Shown piece after piece: positions 44,920 through 54,658 of a DNA stretch of 64,000 bases; position 1 is the stretch's first letter; each line of letters starts with the position of its first letter. The position numbers and the translations under genes were made by a program. Below the pieces are notes generated by a model. The model was not told where the DNA came from. It saw only the letters and a program-made list of their open reading frames with translations, and searched no databases. This DNA comes from Acephala macrosclerotiorum (Eukaryota; Ascomycota; Leotiomycetes; Helotiales; Mollisiaceae): assembly GCA_014904845.1 (NCBI GenBank), contig MU119221.1, positions 248,001-312,000 of the forward strand. Direction: 5' to 3'.

Positions 44920-46904
44920 CTACGCGCTGGCCGCATTTAGTCCAGCCTTTTCCATCAGAAGCATAACTACTGATGATAGATTATTCATGTTAGTAGTAAG
45001 GGCGTCGACTTGTGTTATTTTCGTCTCCACGGAATCCATTCTCTTGTTCATGTTCGCCTCCATGGAATCCATCTTCTTCAACAACGAATCCAAGGAGCTT
45101 CCACCAGTATTAGACGACTGCAGGCGTATCTGCTTTTCCATGGCATCAATCCTCTCTGTAAGTAACTTGATGTCTGAGCTTCCTGCCGTCGAATTTCCCG
45201 ATGTCGAGTTAATTGCTGTCCAACCTGATGTCGAACTCCCTGCCCCTGGATTCGCTACTCCTGCTTTGGCTCGATCCAACAGGGCCTTATCTTCATTTGT
45301 TATAGTCCACGAATTCGGCTCGACGTCCCATGGCGGAGTAATCCCCTTTTTTGCGCAGTATCTGCCAACATAACCATCTCCCGCCTTTGCTCCAACGCAA
45401 TTCTTAAATCCCGACCTAGTTGCCAGTTGAATTCCCTTTGTCGTCACAAAGGAACACAGCACCTCAGGACATACGGGTTTGTTCCTTGCTCTCAGGTCGG
45501 ACCTCTCACGTTGTCCAACAACGCAAAACAAAAATTCCTTGAAATCTTTTCTGTCCGCCTTCCGCCACACTTTCACTGGCCGACCCTCTTCATCCGTTTC
45601 ACCCATTAACTTTATTCCTGGCGTATCGAAGTACTTCTGCAACTCAAATATATCAATATCGTCTCGGAATTCGAAGTTTGGGTCCTCGGGATCGGTACAT
45701 GGAAGCTCCACACAACAGAGAGACCCTGAAACGTCGTCCTTTGTCCTTTGTCGACCGGCAATAATCCGCTCCCCTGTCGGGAGGAGATAAGTTACCCAGG
45801 GAAATTCTATATTTCCAAACTTAGATGCAGCTGCCGCCGCCGCCGCTTCTGCTGCTACCGCCGCCGCTGCTGCTGCTGCTTCTTCTGCTGCTGCTGCTGC
45901 TGCTGCTGCTNNNNNNNNNNNNNNNNNNNNNNNNNNNNNNNNNNNNNNNNNNNNNNNNNNNNNNNNNNNNNNNNNNNNNNNNNNNNNNNNNNNNNNNNNN
46001 NNNNNNNNNNNNNNNNNNNNNNNNNNNNNNNNNNNGCTGCTGCTTCTTCTGCTGCTGCTGCTGCTGCTGCTGCTTCTGCCGCTGCCGCTTCTGCCGCTGC
46101 CGCTTCTGCCGCTGCTGCTTCTGCCTTCTTCTTAGCTTTCTTCTCTGCTTTCTTCTCTGCTTTCCTTTGTGCTAATATATCGTCTGCCTCTTTTTTGGCC
46201 GCTTGAGCCTTTGCTACAACTTCCTCGCTTGGGGGGTTTATAACCCAATCCTCAGGATAGTGGTGTTTGGTGTTTATCTCTCGCAGTGTAGCATTTATCT
46301 CATCAAGTTTCTTTACCGACTCCTCATCAATGGGTTCGCCTTCACCTCTCTTCAAAACACGGTCCATATAGGGCTTTGCCCTTTCGAAGTGTGATCCATA
46401 ATATGTCCAATCGATGGTCCATTGGTCCGGTTGGATTTCATCTTTCTCGTTTTGTTGCTTGATCTTGTCGTTCAAAGTATACAGTGCACCCATGGCAGTC
46501 ACGTCGGTAGGATTAAGTATAAGCTTCGCCAAATGCGGTGTGGCTTCTTGGTATACCTTCTGAATAAAGCTGGTTGGCCATGGTATCCCGTCGTTTCCGG
46601 TTACATCATCCATTCCGTCTTCGGGGAGGACGGGAACGATGTCTCCGTCACTGTCAGTCTCGTATTCGCTCAAATCGCTATCAGACCCATCACCACTATG
46701 GGGATCTTCAGTTTCCGTCGAACCGTTTGCTGAAGTATTTGCTGCTCCTTCTGCTGCCTGCCTGGCTTTATCAGCTTCGACCCTGGCATTATCAACCGCT
46801 GGGGTGCCACCTGGGGTCGCCAATCCATTCTGGACATCTGTCTCTCTTTGGTTTTCGCCGTTCGTGCCCAGCACATTTCCGACGGCTTTCCCTGTTGCCT
46901 CCAT
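44920..46904 (-). CDS. Large poly-alanine protein interrupted by an assembly gap
   Basis: Read on the minus strand, 46904 to 46036 encodes an acidic N-terminus (EYETDSDGDIVPVLPEDGMD), a structured-looking middle (PWPTSFIQKVYQEATPHLAK and WTIDWTYYGSHFERAKPYMD), then a KAEKKAEKKAKKKAEAAAAE helix running into poly-Ala. After the N run, poly-Ala resumes in another frame and continues through ASKFGNIEFPWVTYLL, CVELPCTDPEDPNFEF and CVVGQRERSDLRARNKPVCP to a coiled-coil C-terminus (LLKKMDSMEANMNKRMDSVE). The 125 N are not a multiple of three, which accounts for the apparent frame change; the real gene is probably continuous with about 620 or more codons. No family recognised. Confidence 0.55.
45911..46035. 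other. Assembly gap (125 N) in a GCN trinucleotide tract
   Basis: The gap is bordered on both sides by TGC/TGCTTC repeats (poly-Ala/Glu codons on the minus strand), a tract likely to collapse in assembly. Its length is probably an estimate. Confidence 0.95.
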
Positions 46905-47329
46905 TTTTTTTTGGGCGTAGCTGCGTTCAAATGCTGCAAGTTCGTTGGGGATAGTATCTATTGCTTAATTGCTCAAAATTTCAAATGTTTTAGTTGTGGT
47001 TTGCCCAGAATGCGGAGGAAATAGATGGGTTAATATAGGCGGTATAGAACCGGTCCAGGGGCCGAGATCCGATTCTGGATTCCCAGGTTTGGGCGGAGCC
47101 ATAACAGGACCCAGAGGGACCGAAATAATGTCCTCTTAAGAGGAGGACCTTTTTGGGAGCATATCGCAAGCATCGAATCAGTCCATCCCAGGGTGCCAGA
47201 TTTGGCTCCTCTAACAATTCTAATAATAAAGCTTTCTGCCTTAGGATATTGTCATCTCCCTCGGAGATATGAACCTAGCCCCCCAGCAAAAGCAGAAAGT
47301 TCTCCTAGCTTTGCTTCTTGATCATCACC

Positions 47330-47875
47330 ATGCGTTTCTCTAACTTTTCTCCAATCATTTTCTTACTCGGCCGCGGCCTGGCACACAACGAAACGGGCCC
47401 AGGAGGGCGTTTCTGGAACACTACCACGGCTCACCCCGCCCCTACTTCCTCGGGCTTCTTTGCAAACACCTCATCCATTGAAGAAGTGGCGACTATCAAA
47501 ATCCAGATTGGCAACCTGTCCGGATCCGGTGTTATCAACCTCAGTAATGTTGCTACGCCATCCGAAGCAGCCCAGTTGAGTGACTTGCTCGACCCGACTT
47601 CTTTTATCAACCAACCACACCAAACTGAAGCTAATTCTTCGTTGTCAACATTCTGTCCGCCTAATACCACTGCGGCTTTTCCTTACCGGAGTACGTCGGC
47701 TCGGTACTTTAACGCAACGGTTGGGGGCCCAACGGCGCAACCATCCGTGGGGCCGATACCGCTCACTTCGCGGATATTCACGGGTTCGGGCTCTTATACA
47801 AGTACCGGACTCCTAAAACTTCCTGCTGTTTTATCCGCGTTCATTATTCAAATTGCTATGATGTCACTTGTTTAG
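47330..47875 (+). CDS. Small secreted, probably GPI-anchored glycoprotein
   Basis: A single frame of 181 residues from the ATG at 47330. It begins with a hydrophobic signal (MRFSNFSPIIFLLGRGLAHN). The body is rich in Ser, Thr and Pro with about nine N-X-S/T sequons. It ends in a hydrophobic tail (LLKLPAVLSAFIIQIAMMSL) after a small-residue stretch (FTGSGSYTSTG), the arrangement expected for a GPI-attachment signal. Surface or wall location is inferred. No catalytic domain seen. Confidence 0.6.
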   Translation: MRFSNFSPIIFLLGRGLAHNETGPGGRFWNTTTAHPAPTSSGFFANTSSIEEVATIKIQIGNLSGSGVINLSNVATPSEAAQLSDLLDPTSFINQPHQTEANSSLSTFCPPNTTAAFPYRSTSARYFNATVGGPTAQPSVGPIPLTSRIFTGSGSYTSTGLLKLPAVLSAFIIQIAMMSLV

Positions 47876-48570
47876 AGCTGCTACGGAACGGAAGTTAGCT
47901 GTCTTTCATTTTCGCGTTTGAATGAGCCGTAGGTTGACCGGCTGCGCCGGATGACATTATGAAATTAATGTGGCCGTTTTTCTCCACATTAATGAAGCTG
48001 AAAGTTGATTCATTTGTGCAAGATAGTGTATTTCGGCCAATTCACAGAAGTTTAAAAGTAACTAAGTTATTCAATTGTGCAGAGAGCGTAATACGAAACA
48101 AATAACCAAACTTTAGCTCTATTCTCTCCTCATGTCAACTGGCTAGGGGTGTTCCAGCTCGTATTACCCGTTCCGATCAATCCAGCCTTGCTATGTATGC
48201 TACTGCTTTGTTCGCTAAAGCAGACTTGACCCTATAGCAAATATACGTCGTGGATTTTGCCCGAGCATCCTGCTTTATCTGCTCAAATTTCTTATTATAA
48301 TATTATTAAGTCGTGCTATTTTAGGATAGCGGCCGATTTTGACTCCTCAAATTATTTATAGTTCGTCAAGCCCGGAATCATATTCGGCCCCCCCTAAATC
48401 CCACTTTCGGGAGTTAGATGAGACCACCGATCGAAAGTCTTTATTTAGAATACATAAAACCAGCCTATTTAATAGCTTATCATTCCCACATTATCGCTAT
48501 TCTCTACCATCACCATTCCTGGCACTTTTCAAAACCTTTATATTACACATTAATATTATTTACTTCCGAA
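47876..48570. other. Intergenic, no gene supported
   Basis: AT-leaning sequence upstream of the 96-bp repeat gene. A frame open from 48418 runs into that gene and could be an N-terminal extension, but its sequence (LAYHSHIIAILYHH-like) looks non-coding. Confidence 0.35.
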
Positions 48571-48776
48571 ATGTCTTCTGGCACTGGGTTTTCCTTCGGC
48601 GCACTGGGTGCAAAACCTTCGACACCACGTGTTTTCGAGAAGCCTTCGACATCATCTACTTCCGAGATGTCTTCTGGCACTGGGTTTTCCTTCGGCGCAC
48701 TGGGTGCAAAGCCTTCGACACCACGTGTTTTCGAGAAGCCTTCGACATCATCTACTTCCGAGATGTCTTCTGGCAC
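48571..48776 (+). repeat. 96-bp tandem repeat, two full copies plus a partial
   Basis: Units start at 48571, 48667 and 48763 with ATGTCTTCTGGCACTG. Copies 1 and 2 differ at only a few bases, so the duplication is recent. The period is 32 codons. Confidence 0.95.
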
Positions 48777-49023
48777 TGATTTGTCCCGAAAACCGCCCCC
48801 ATCCGTCCCACGACATCCAACAACATTGATGGAAGATTTAGAAAAGGCAAGAGACCTGCTTAACTTTTGGTCTGACTACCCGGGATTGGTCATAGAAGCG
48901 TTGGATTCCGAAAAAATTGATGTGCTAGGCCTTCTCTCGCGTGCGAGTGCTATTGTTAATGATAAAGATAAGATTGTAAAGGCTATTGTCCATAAGCTTG
49001 CGGCAAAGTATCATCGCGGTTAA
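48571..49023 (+). CDS. FG-like repeat protein, unrecognised
   Basis: A frame of 150 residues whose first half is two nearly identical 32-residue units (MSSGTGFSFGALGAKPSTPR, VFEKPSTSSTSE) plus the start of a third. FSFGALG resembles phenylalanine-glycine repeats of nucleoporins, but there are only two. The C-terminal half is helical (LEKARDLLNFWSDYPGLVIE, IDVLGLLSRASAIV). The start at 48571 is the first repeat Met. Unknown function. Confidence 0.5.
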   Translation: MSSGTGFSFGALGAKPSTPRVFEKPSTSSTSEMSSGTGFSFGALGAKPSTPRVFEKPSTSSTSEMSSGTDLSRKPPPSVPRHPTTLMEDLEKARDLLNFWSDYPGLVIEALDSEKIDVLGLLSRASAIVNDKDKIVKAIVHKLAAKYHRG

Positions 49024-50141
49024 AGGCGCGGATTACTCGCTATAGCAGAGGGGCTTAATAGATGGATATCAGATTGACACTAACTAGGAGCTATTTTGCT
49101 TTGTTTTTGATTTAGTCATGCGTTAATTCTTTTCAATAGAATGGAAGCGAGGCTGTATTAAAAAGGAGAGGAATCTCTATTGATGACCGGAAGGTGATAT
49201 TAATGTGTGCATCGTCGGTTTCTTTTCTTTCCCATAATTGAAGCCTCAATAACCTTGGAACTCGGCATATTTATAATGAGGCTCAGAATCAACTAAGGAG
49301 AGTAACTGCTTCTAGCTCGATATCAGCATAGGAACGTTTTCCTCCCGGTTATATTAATCGAACTGTTTGTGCTGACTCGTTCGTCAAGTTAACGTGCAAG
49401 TCGTTCACTATTCCATTCTATGCTAAGTTAGTCATGTAGTGTCCAGGCTTATTATATGCCAGGCATTTATTTGTTCAGATTTACTATTTCCTCAAGACTA
49501 TTACTAACGATGGCTTAGAACAAACACGCCAGCGAAACGTATTTGAGTTAAATACCCTTCTCGTTCACATTATCAGAAAAATCACCTTTTGCTTCCGAAT
49601 TCCCACCTAAAACGATTTCCGTTGGAAGCGCCTCCGGTCTTGACAAACACACAGCGGTGGCTGTTTCAATTGCGGTCGTAGTGAAGCATTCAGATCGACA
49701 CGTAATAAATGAAGGAGGATCATCTCGCATTTCCCCACTTATCTTCCTGTGCGAGTTCTTCTTTCCTCTTGTAACTATCAAGGTAAATCCAATGGTTCTT
49801 TTTTGGCAAAATTCCCCCTTGCCCCTTTTCGATGTGAAGGTGAATCCGAAAATCATGTTGATCAATTGTATCGTTTAGGTTATTGAGACGATTCGGATCT
49901 TATAGTCTAAATGAAAGAAATTAAAGTGTCTTTTATACACCCGAAGGTGGGGTCCGGCTAGAGGAGGTTAATAATTGATACGACGCTATATTTAGACGGA
50001 GCTCAAAGAGGCTCTGGGGATCCAGTTGCGGGACACGAACGGTAGCAAATTTGAATACTTGGGAATTTTGCTTATATGGAGCACAGGTCTATGCTCATAT
50101 GTCCTGCTTGCTAAAAAGACAACTCGTATAGTTCACACAAC
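49024..50141. other. Gene-poor stretch with a relic repeat
   Basis: Sequence at 49316-49410 (CTCGATATCAGC, then GTTTGTGCTGACT..CGTTC..AACGTGCAAGTCGTTC) aligns with 51554-51648, which is the 3' end of the gene at 51615-51908. It is therefore a decayed copy of that gene's tail. Open frames at 49548-49878 on both strands lack support. Confidence 0.45.
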
Positions 50142-50516
50142 ATGGATGCCACCTCTGGTCAAGAGCCGGGCCCAACTCCTAACTCGCAATTTGCTTCGCA
50201 AGATTCGATAGATTTCTCCATTGACGATCTACTTAAGAAAATAGAGGAATTTCAAAGGCGACAACAGTTAGAGACGCTGGAGAGAATCACCACGGAGAAT
50301 TCATGGCTAGAATTCCATATCGCACGACATCGACAAGACTCTACCCGCACGATGAATCTGCTCCAAGAGGTATATAATGCTGTGATATTAATGCAGCAGG
50401 CGCTAGAGAAATGTCGTCTCGAGGAGATGAAGGCGAATCAAGCCTGGCTTGCTTTCTGGGGGATATGTGAGCATCCTAATACAAACCCTGGAGCTCGTCC
50501 AGCGGGCTGGATTTGA
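50142..50516 (+). CDS. Small coiled-coil protein
   Basis: A frame of 124 residues: disordered start (MDATSGQEPGPTPNSQFASQ), then helices IDDLLKKIEEFQRRQQLETL and NLLQEVYNAVILMQQALEK, ending CEHPNTNPGARPAGWI. No family recognised. It is the first of four small helical genes in 3.4 kb (50.1-53.5 kb). Confidence 0.45.
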   Translation: MDATSGQEPGPTPNSQFASQDSIDFSIDDLLKKIEEFQRRQQLETLERITTENSWLEFHIARHRQDSTRTMNLLQEVYNAVILMQQALEKCRLEEMKANQAWLAFWGICEHPNTNPGARPAGWI

Positions 50517-50686
50517 TTTGGACGAGGTATATACTCTGATTTCAAGAATGCAAATCGTTAATTCCTTGCCTGCAACTATAACCTGACGTAAATATGGATG
50601 CCTGCTTACTGAAATTATAAATATCTTCGCAAAAAAAAAAAAAAAAAAAAATAGCTTTCTAAGAACGAAACCCTTCGAATGTGCGC

Positions 50687-51343
50687 CTATTTTGACGCCA
50701 CCAACTCAACGGCCTTCTTCAAATCCGCCACCAGGTCGTCTATAGCATCTTTGGATTCCTTCGTCCATGCGACAAGCCGTTTGATATAGGCTTCCATCTC
50801 CGCAAAAAATCTATCTTTCAAGTTAAATACCGTCCCAAAAAAATAAGGAGTGGGAATTACCTCATCTTCTCTTGTAACCTGGACCAACTTGTCAGCAATA
50901 GTTCATAGGCCTTAGCCCAACGAGGGTACTCACTCGTTCCGTAGGTTCTGAATAACCACTTCAAGCCCACCAATTCTATCCTCGAGGCTGGCGAGTCTAT
51001 CATCAAGGCTCAGGGTCGCTGGTCTCAAGCCCTGATTGTCAACCGCACTTTGCGACTGAACTCTTGTCTGTGCTTGCAGCGGCTCTCCTAGAGTCGCTGC
51101 GGCCTGGCGGAGTGCAGTGTCTTGGTCTGACCATGTATAACCTTCCAAACCGTTTCCCATTACAAGTGAATCATAATTGGGTTGAAGGAACATTTGAGGA
51201 ATCTGCTGATTAGGAAAATATGAGAAAATATTCTGAGCTTCTCCGTCCGGGAAGTTTCTAAGGAGACAATTCAATTCCGACCTCTGAACCGCTTCTTGTT
51301 TTGAGAAAGGTTGTGCTATTTGACTTGTCCTCTGAGAGTCCAT
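50687..51343 (-). CDS. Coiled-coil protein with an 18-nt internal exon
   Basis: Exons 50934-51343, 50861-50878 and 50687-50810 give 183 residues. The N-terminal part is Gln/Asn-rich (YFPNQQIPQMFLQPNYD), then LSLDDRLASLEDRIGGLEVV starts a coiled coil that continues across the tiny middle exon (LQEKM) into RFFAEMEAYIKRLVAWTKES and KAVELVASK. Acceptor GATAG at 50811 is required because the nearer AAAG would give a stop. Unknown function. Confidence 0.5.
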
Positions 51344-51614
51344 ATTGCTAGAAGGAGGTATGTTGGATGACCTGGTGATTCGATTCTACTCATCCTTTTA
51401 AGTACAAGTCGTCTTTTACCATTAATAGAAGCGGCATGGTCCGGTGGCTTAGATCAATCTCACTATGCTCAGCAGAATGTTTCATCATGAGGTAACGGAC
51501 TAGTTTGTGTCTATTTGTGGAATGACAAGTACTAATCCTAAATATTGACTAGCTCGATCTCGGCACAAAAATGTCTTCCCCCCCCGGTCATTACGGTCCA
51601 TCCGTTTGTGCTGA

Positions 51615-51908
51615 CTAGTCGTTCAAGCTCAAACGTGCAAGTCGTTCAGCATTTTGTCGCATGCTAATTTTCTGCTCGAAATCCCGCATCCTTCCCTGGT
51701 TTTCATTTCCGAGCCAGCTAGTGGTTTCTTCTATGGCCTGGCACAATGCACCCTGATTCCCAGATATCTTATTATCAGCCTCTGCCACCAATGGTTGAAG
51801 ACGAGAACTTAAGTTTTGGTGTGCAAGAAGCTTTCGTGGGAATTTTTCGTCTCGGCGCAGCTTTGTGGTGATCAGATGCTGAAGATACAGCACCTGTGCG
51901 TTAGACAT
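51615..51908 (-). CDS. Small helical protein
   Basis: A frame of 97 residues from MSNAQVLYLQHLITTKLRRD (a further ATG at 51932 is in frame). Predicted helical throughout (LQPLVAEADNKISGNQGALC, MRDFEQKISMRQNAERLARL). No family. A relic of its 3' end lies at 49.3-49.4 kb. Confidence 0.45.
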   Translation of the reverse strand: MSNAQVLYLQHLITTKLRRDEKFPRKLLAHQNLSSRLQPLVAEADNKISGNQGALCQAIEETTSWLGNENQGRMRDFEQKISMRQNAERLARLSLND

Positions 51909-52545
51909 TATGGAACTTGGAGGTGGTATCAAAGATGATAGTGGAGTGACTTATACCCTACAATCAGAAGAATAGAACCCGTAAATCCCACTTTCAAAGA
52001 ATTGTCGTGAGAGCTGGGAGCCCGATTCTCTCCCAGGGAGCCAAAACGATCACCTTCTCATGCTAGGAGTTGGTAGGATCGTCGCCCCAATTTTTTGATT
52101 AAGAGTTCGGAAATGGTGTCTGAAACAGTCTTAGAAGGATGCTGTGATATTTCTGGAATATTTTACTCTATTCAATGTGTTCCCATTTTGGGAAGCTGGT
52201 TATTTTATTTTAAGTGCTGGTCGGTGCGCACCTGCCAACGGGATGGCTACGATCAGCGGGGGACTGTGGTATCAGCCTGTCCATCGCTCCACATTCAACC
52301 GAAGACACTGACCTAAGAAAATAGCTTCCACGTGTTAAACTGTCTGAGCCGGGCGTTAAGGAGATTTCTGAGGAGAAGCACATTTTCGGCTCGCTAATCT
52401 GCTAGAAAATTCTATTTAATCCAACATCCCCTCCGCCAATTCAAGGACGAAAACTCAACATCCACAGAGCAACAGCACAGAGCACAGAGCAAGGCACACA
52501 AAACCCACCAAACCCCCATAATAAGAATAATCACCCAATCACGAC

Positions 52546-53547
52546 ATGCCGTCTCAGCAAGTTCAACACAGAGCTCTGGGAAAGGCTGCCCAGGTAAGAT
52601 AGGCATTCATGATTCTCCGAAAGCAGTCCTTCTAACACTCTTAGGCCAACCGTCCCGAACCCATTGATACCAGCGGTCAAGAATTCCCTTCCAATTCTCG
52701 TGACGGGGCCAGGGCGCAGCCTCAGCTGCTTACCAACCAAGAGTTTGACGCCATAAATAACCGACTCCTCACGGCAGGCGAGGCCATCGAGGTATCTCGC
52801 CAAAAATTGTTCGAGACGCAGTTTGTTGCTTCTTCTGCGATGCAGGAGCTCGAGCAAGAACGAGGAGTTCGACAGAGGTGCTCTGACGCTTATAAAGAAC
52901 TACACGTCCAGTATGGAAGGAAAGTTACAGAGCTGCATGAAATGACGACCAAATGCCTCTCGCTACATAAGGAGCTCGACGAATCCCAGGGAGTGATTTC
53001 CAATTACGATTCGGCCTTCAAAGAATCCGAGCACAGAGTCGCCGCTGAGAAGTCGCAGTTTGAAGATAGAATCAGAGACCTTGAGGGGAGAAGAGTGGAG
53101 ACAGCGAAACAAATCCAGATTGTGCTTGGTCGGGAAAATTCGGCCTGGAGGAGGATCGAAGAGTTGGAGAAGGAAAGGGAAGATTTGGTAGAAGAACACC
53201 GGGCAGCAATCAATGTGAGGGTGGCTCGTGAGAGTCTTGCCGAGCAAAGGATCAACGAGCTACAGAAGGGAGTGGACGAATTGGTACGGGAACATCAGGC
53301 GGCAATGAACATTACGGTTGACCGTATGAATTCCGCCGAGCAGAAGGTCGACGAATACAGGAAGATTATTGGTACATCTGAGCATCGGGAGGTGGCTACG
53401 AGTCCCGAATATTTTCCAGGAGTGGGGAAACGACTGAGGTTGGAGACTAAACAGCAGCGCGGACGCCTTTCAAAGCATAGAAAGTGCAAGGACGCACCAA
53501 AAGTGGTGGAGGAAGATGAGGAAGACACGATAGAGGTACTAATTTGA
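52546..53547 (+). CDS. Long coiled-coil protein with basic C-terminus
   Basis: Exons 52546-52593 and 52645-53547 (GTAAGA, CTAACA, TTAG) give 316 residues. After about 70 disordered residues a coiled coil runs to about residue 265 (MQELEQERGVRQRCSDAYKE, RIEELEKEREDLVEEHRAAI), including an internal duplication: EEHRAAINVRV..RESLAEQRINELQ versus REHQAAMNITV..MNSAEQKVDE. It ends in a basic patch (KRLRLETKQQRGRLSKHRKC) and an acidic tail. No family recognised. Confidence 0.6.
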
Positions 53548-53986
53548 ATGGACGGAGTGATATGCGCTTAGTTATTGTATTCTGGCCAGTAGGAAATTCA
53601 TTTGCATTCTGCACCAAAACTATTTTGCATCATGAAACGTCAATCTCCAGGTGACAGAATATTTCGCAAGGGTAGACTGATCGCTGAAGCCTCTCCAGGA
53701 GGAGGCAAGCATCCCAACAAATCGTCCGTTATCGTTTGTATTTGCTGATTGCGGTATAGATAAGCAGTTTGAGACGGCCGCCAGTACCGTTATTGTTTGA
53801 GACCGATGACTAGTCGGTACGGTTAGCAGGCAGAACTTTAACAGGCCTCTGTTCGGATATCGGCGAAGTCAGAATCGAGTTTTGATATTAGCGGCTCGGT
53901 ATCTCGGAAGCGTTGGGTCGTTAAATTAAGCTTTTCCGCTCACATTAGCGACAAACTGGTGGGCCCATTCCCCAACAATACAATCC
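53548..53986. other. Intergenic, no gene seen
   Basis: 3' flank of the coiled-coil gene leading into minisatellite locus 4. Confidence 0.35.
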
Positions 53987-54236
53987 CTGTCTCTGCTCCC
54001 TGTCTCTGCTCCCTGCCTCTGCACCTGGTCTCTGCTCTCTGTCTCTGCTCTCTGTCTCTGCTCCTGGTCTCTGCACCTGGTCTTTGCACCTGGTCTCTGC
54101 TCCCTGTCTCTGCTCCCTGTCTTTGCACCTAGTCTCTGCTCCCTGTCTCTGCTCCCTGTCTCTGCTCCCTGTCTTTGCACCTAGTCTCTGCTCCCTGTCT
54201 CTGCTCCCTGTCTCTGCAGCCGGTCTCTGCTACCTT
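53987..54236 (-). repeat. 13-bp minisatellite, locus 4
   Basis: About nineteen copies of TGTCTCTGCTCCC and variants (GCACCTGGTCTCT). It is the longest array of the family. On the minus strand it ends CAGGGATTGTATTGTTGGGG, matching the flank of loci 1 and 3. Confidence 0.9.
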
Positions 54237-54658
54237 CTCTAGTCCTAGCTGATCCCCAATACTCGTCGGGCTTTCTGGTACCGATCTGGCGGGCTTTCTA
54301 TCGACGAGAAGCTTCGTTTTCTGTAGATATTTTTGTCCTAGATGTGACGTGAACAGTGCCGTCATCAAGCTGACAACTCAATTAACGGATGACCATGGCT
54401 GAGGTGGTAAATTCGGTGACATAACATGCTAAAATTGGTAGCGTAATCCCATTGGCACCGTGCACTACTACAGCCTCGTCATCTGCTTTCGAACCAGCCA
54501 GCTCCACGATGCTGAGGGCAGCTGCCGTGCATCTCATTTTCGGATGCTTTACACCCACCTTTGCAAGCGTGCAAATAGGAACTTGCATGCCGCATGGGAT
54601 ACATCAATGACACCAGCGTGATGAGTTGGAACGAGGTTTTCTTTTCCTTGTAGTTGAT

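Noticed and set aside
53926..54368. Arg/Gln/Glu repeat frames over minisatellite locus 4
   Set aside because: The 13-bp unit gives a 13-residue period in all frames; similar frames occur at the other arrays, so they are by-products.
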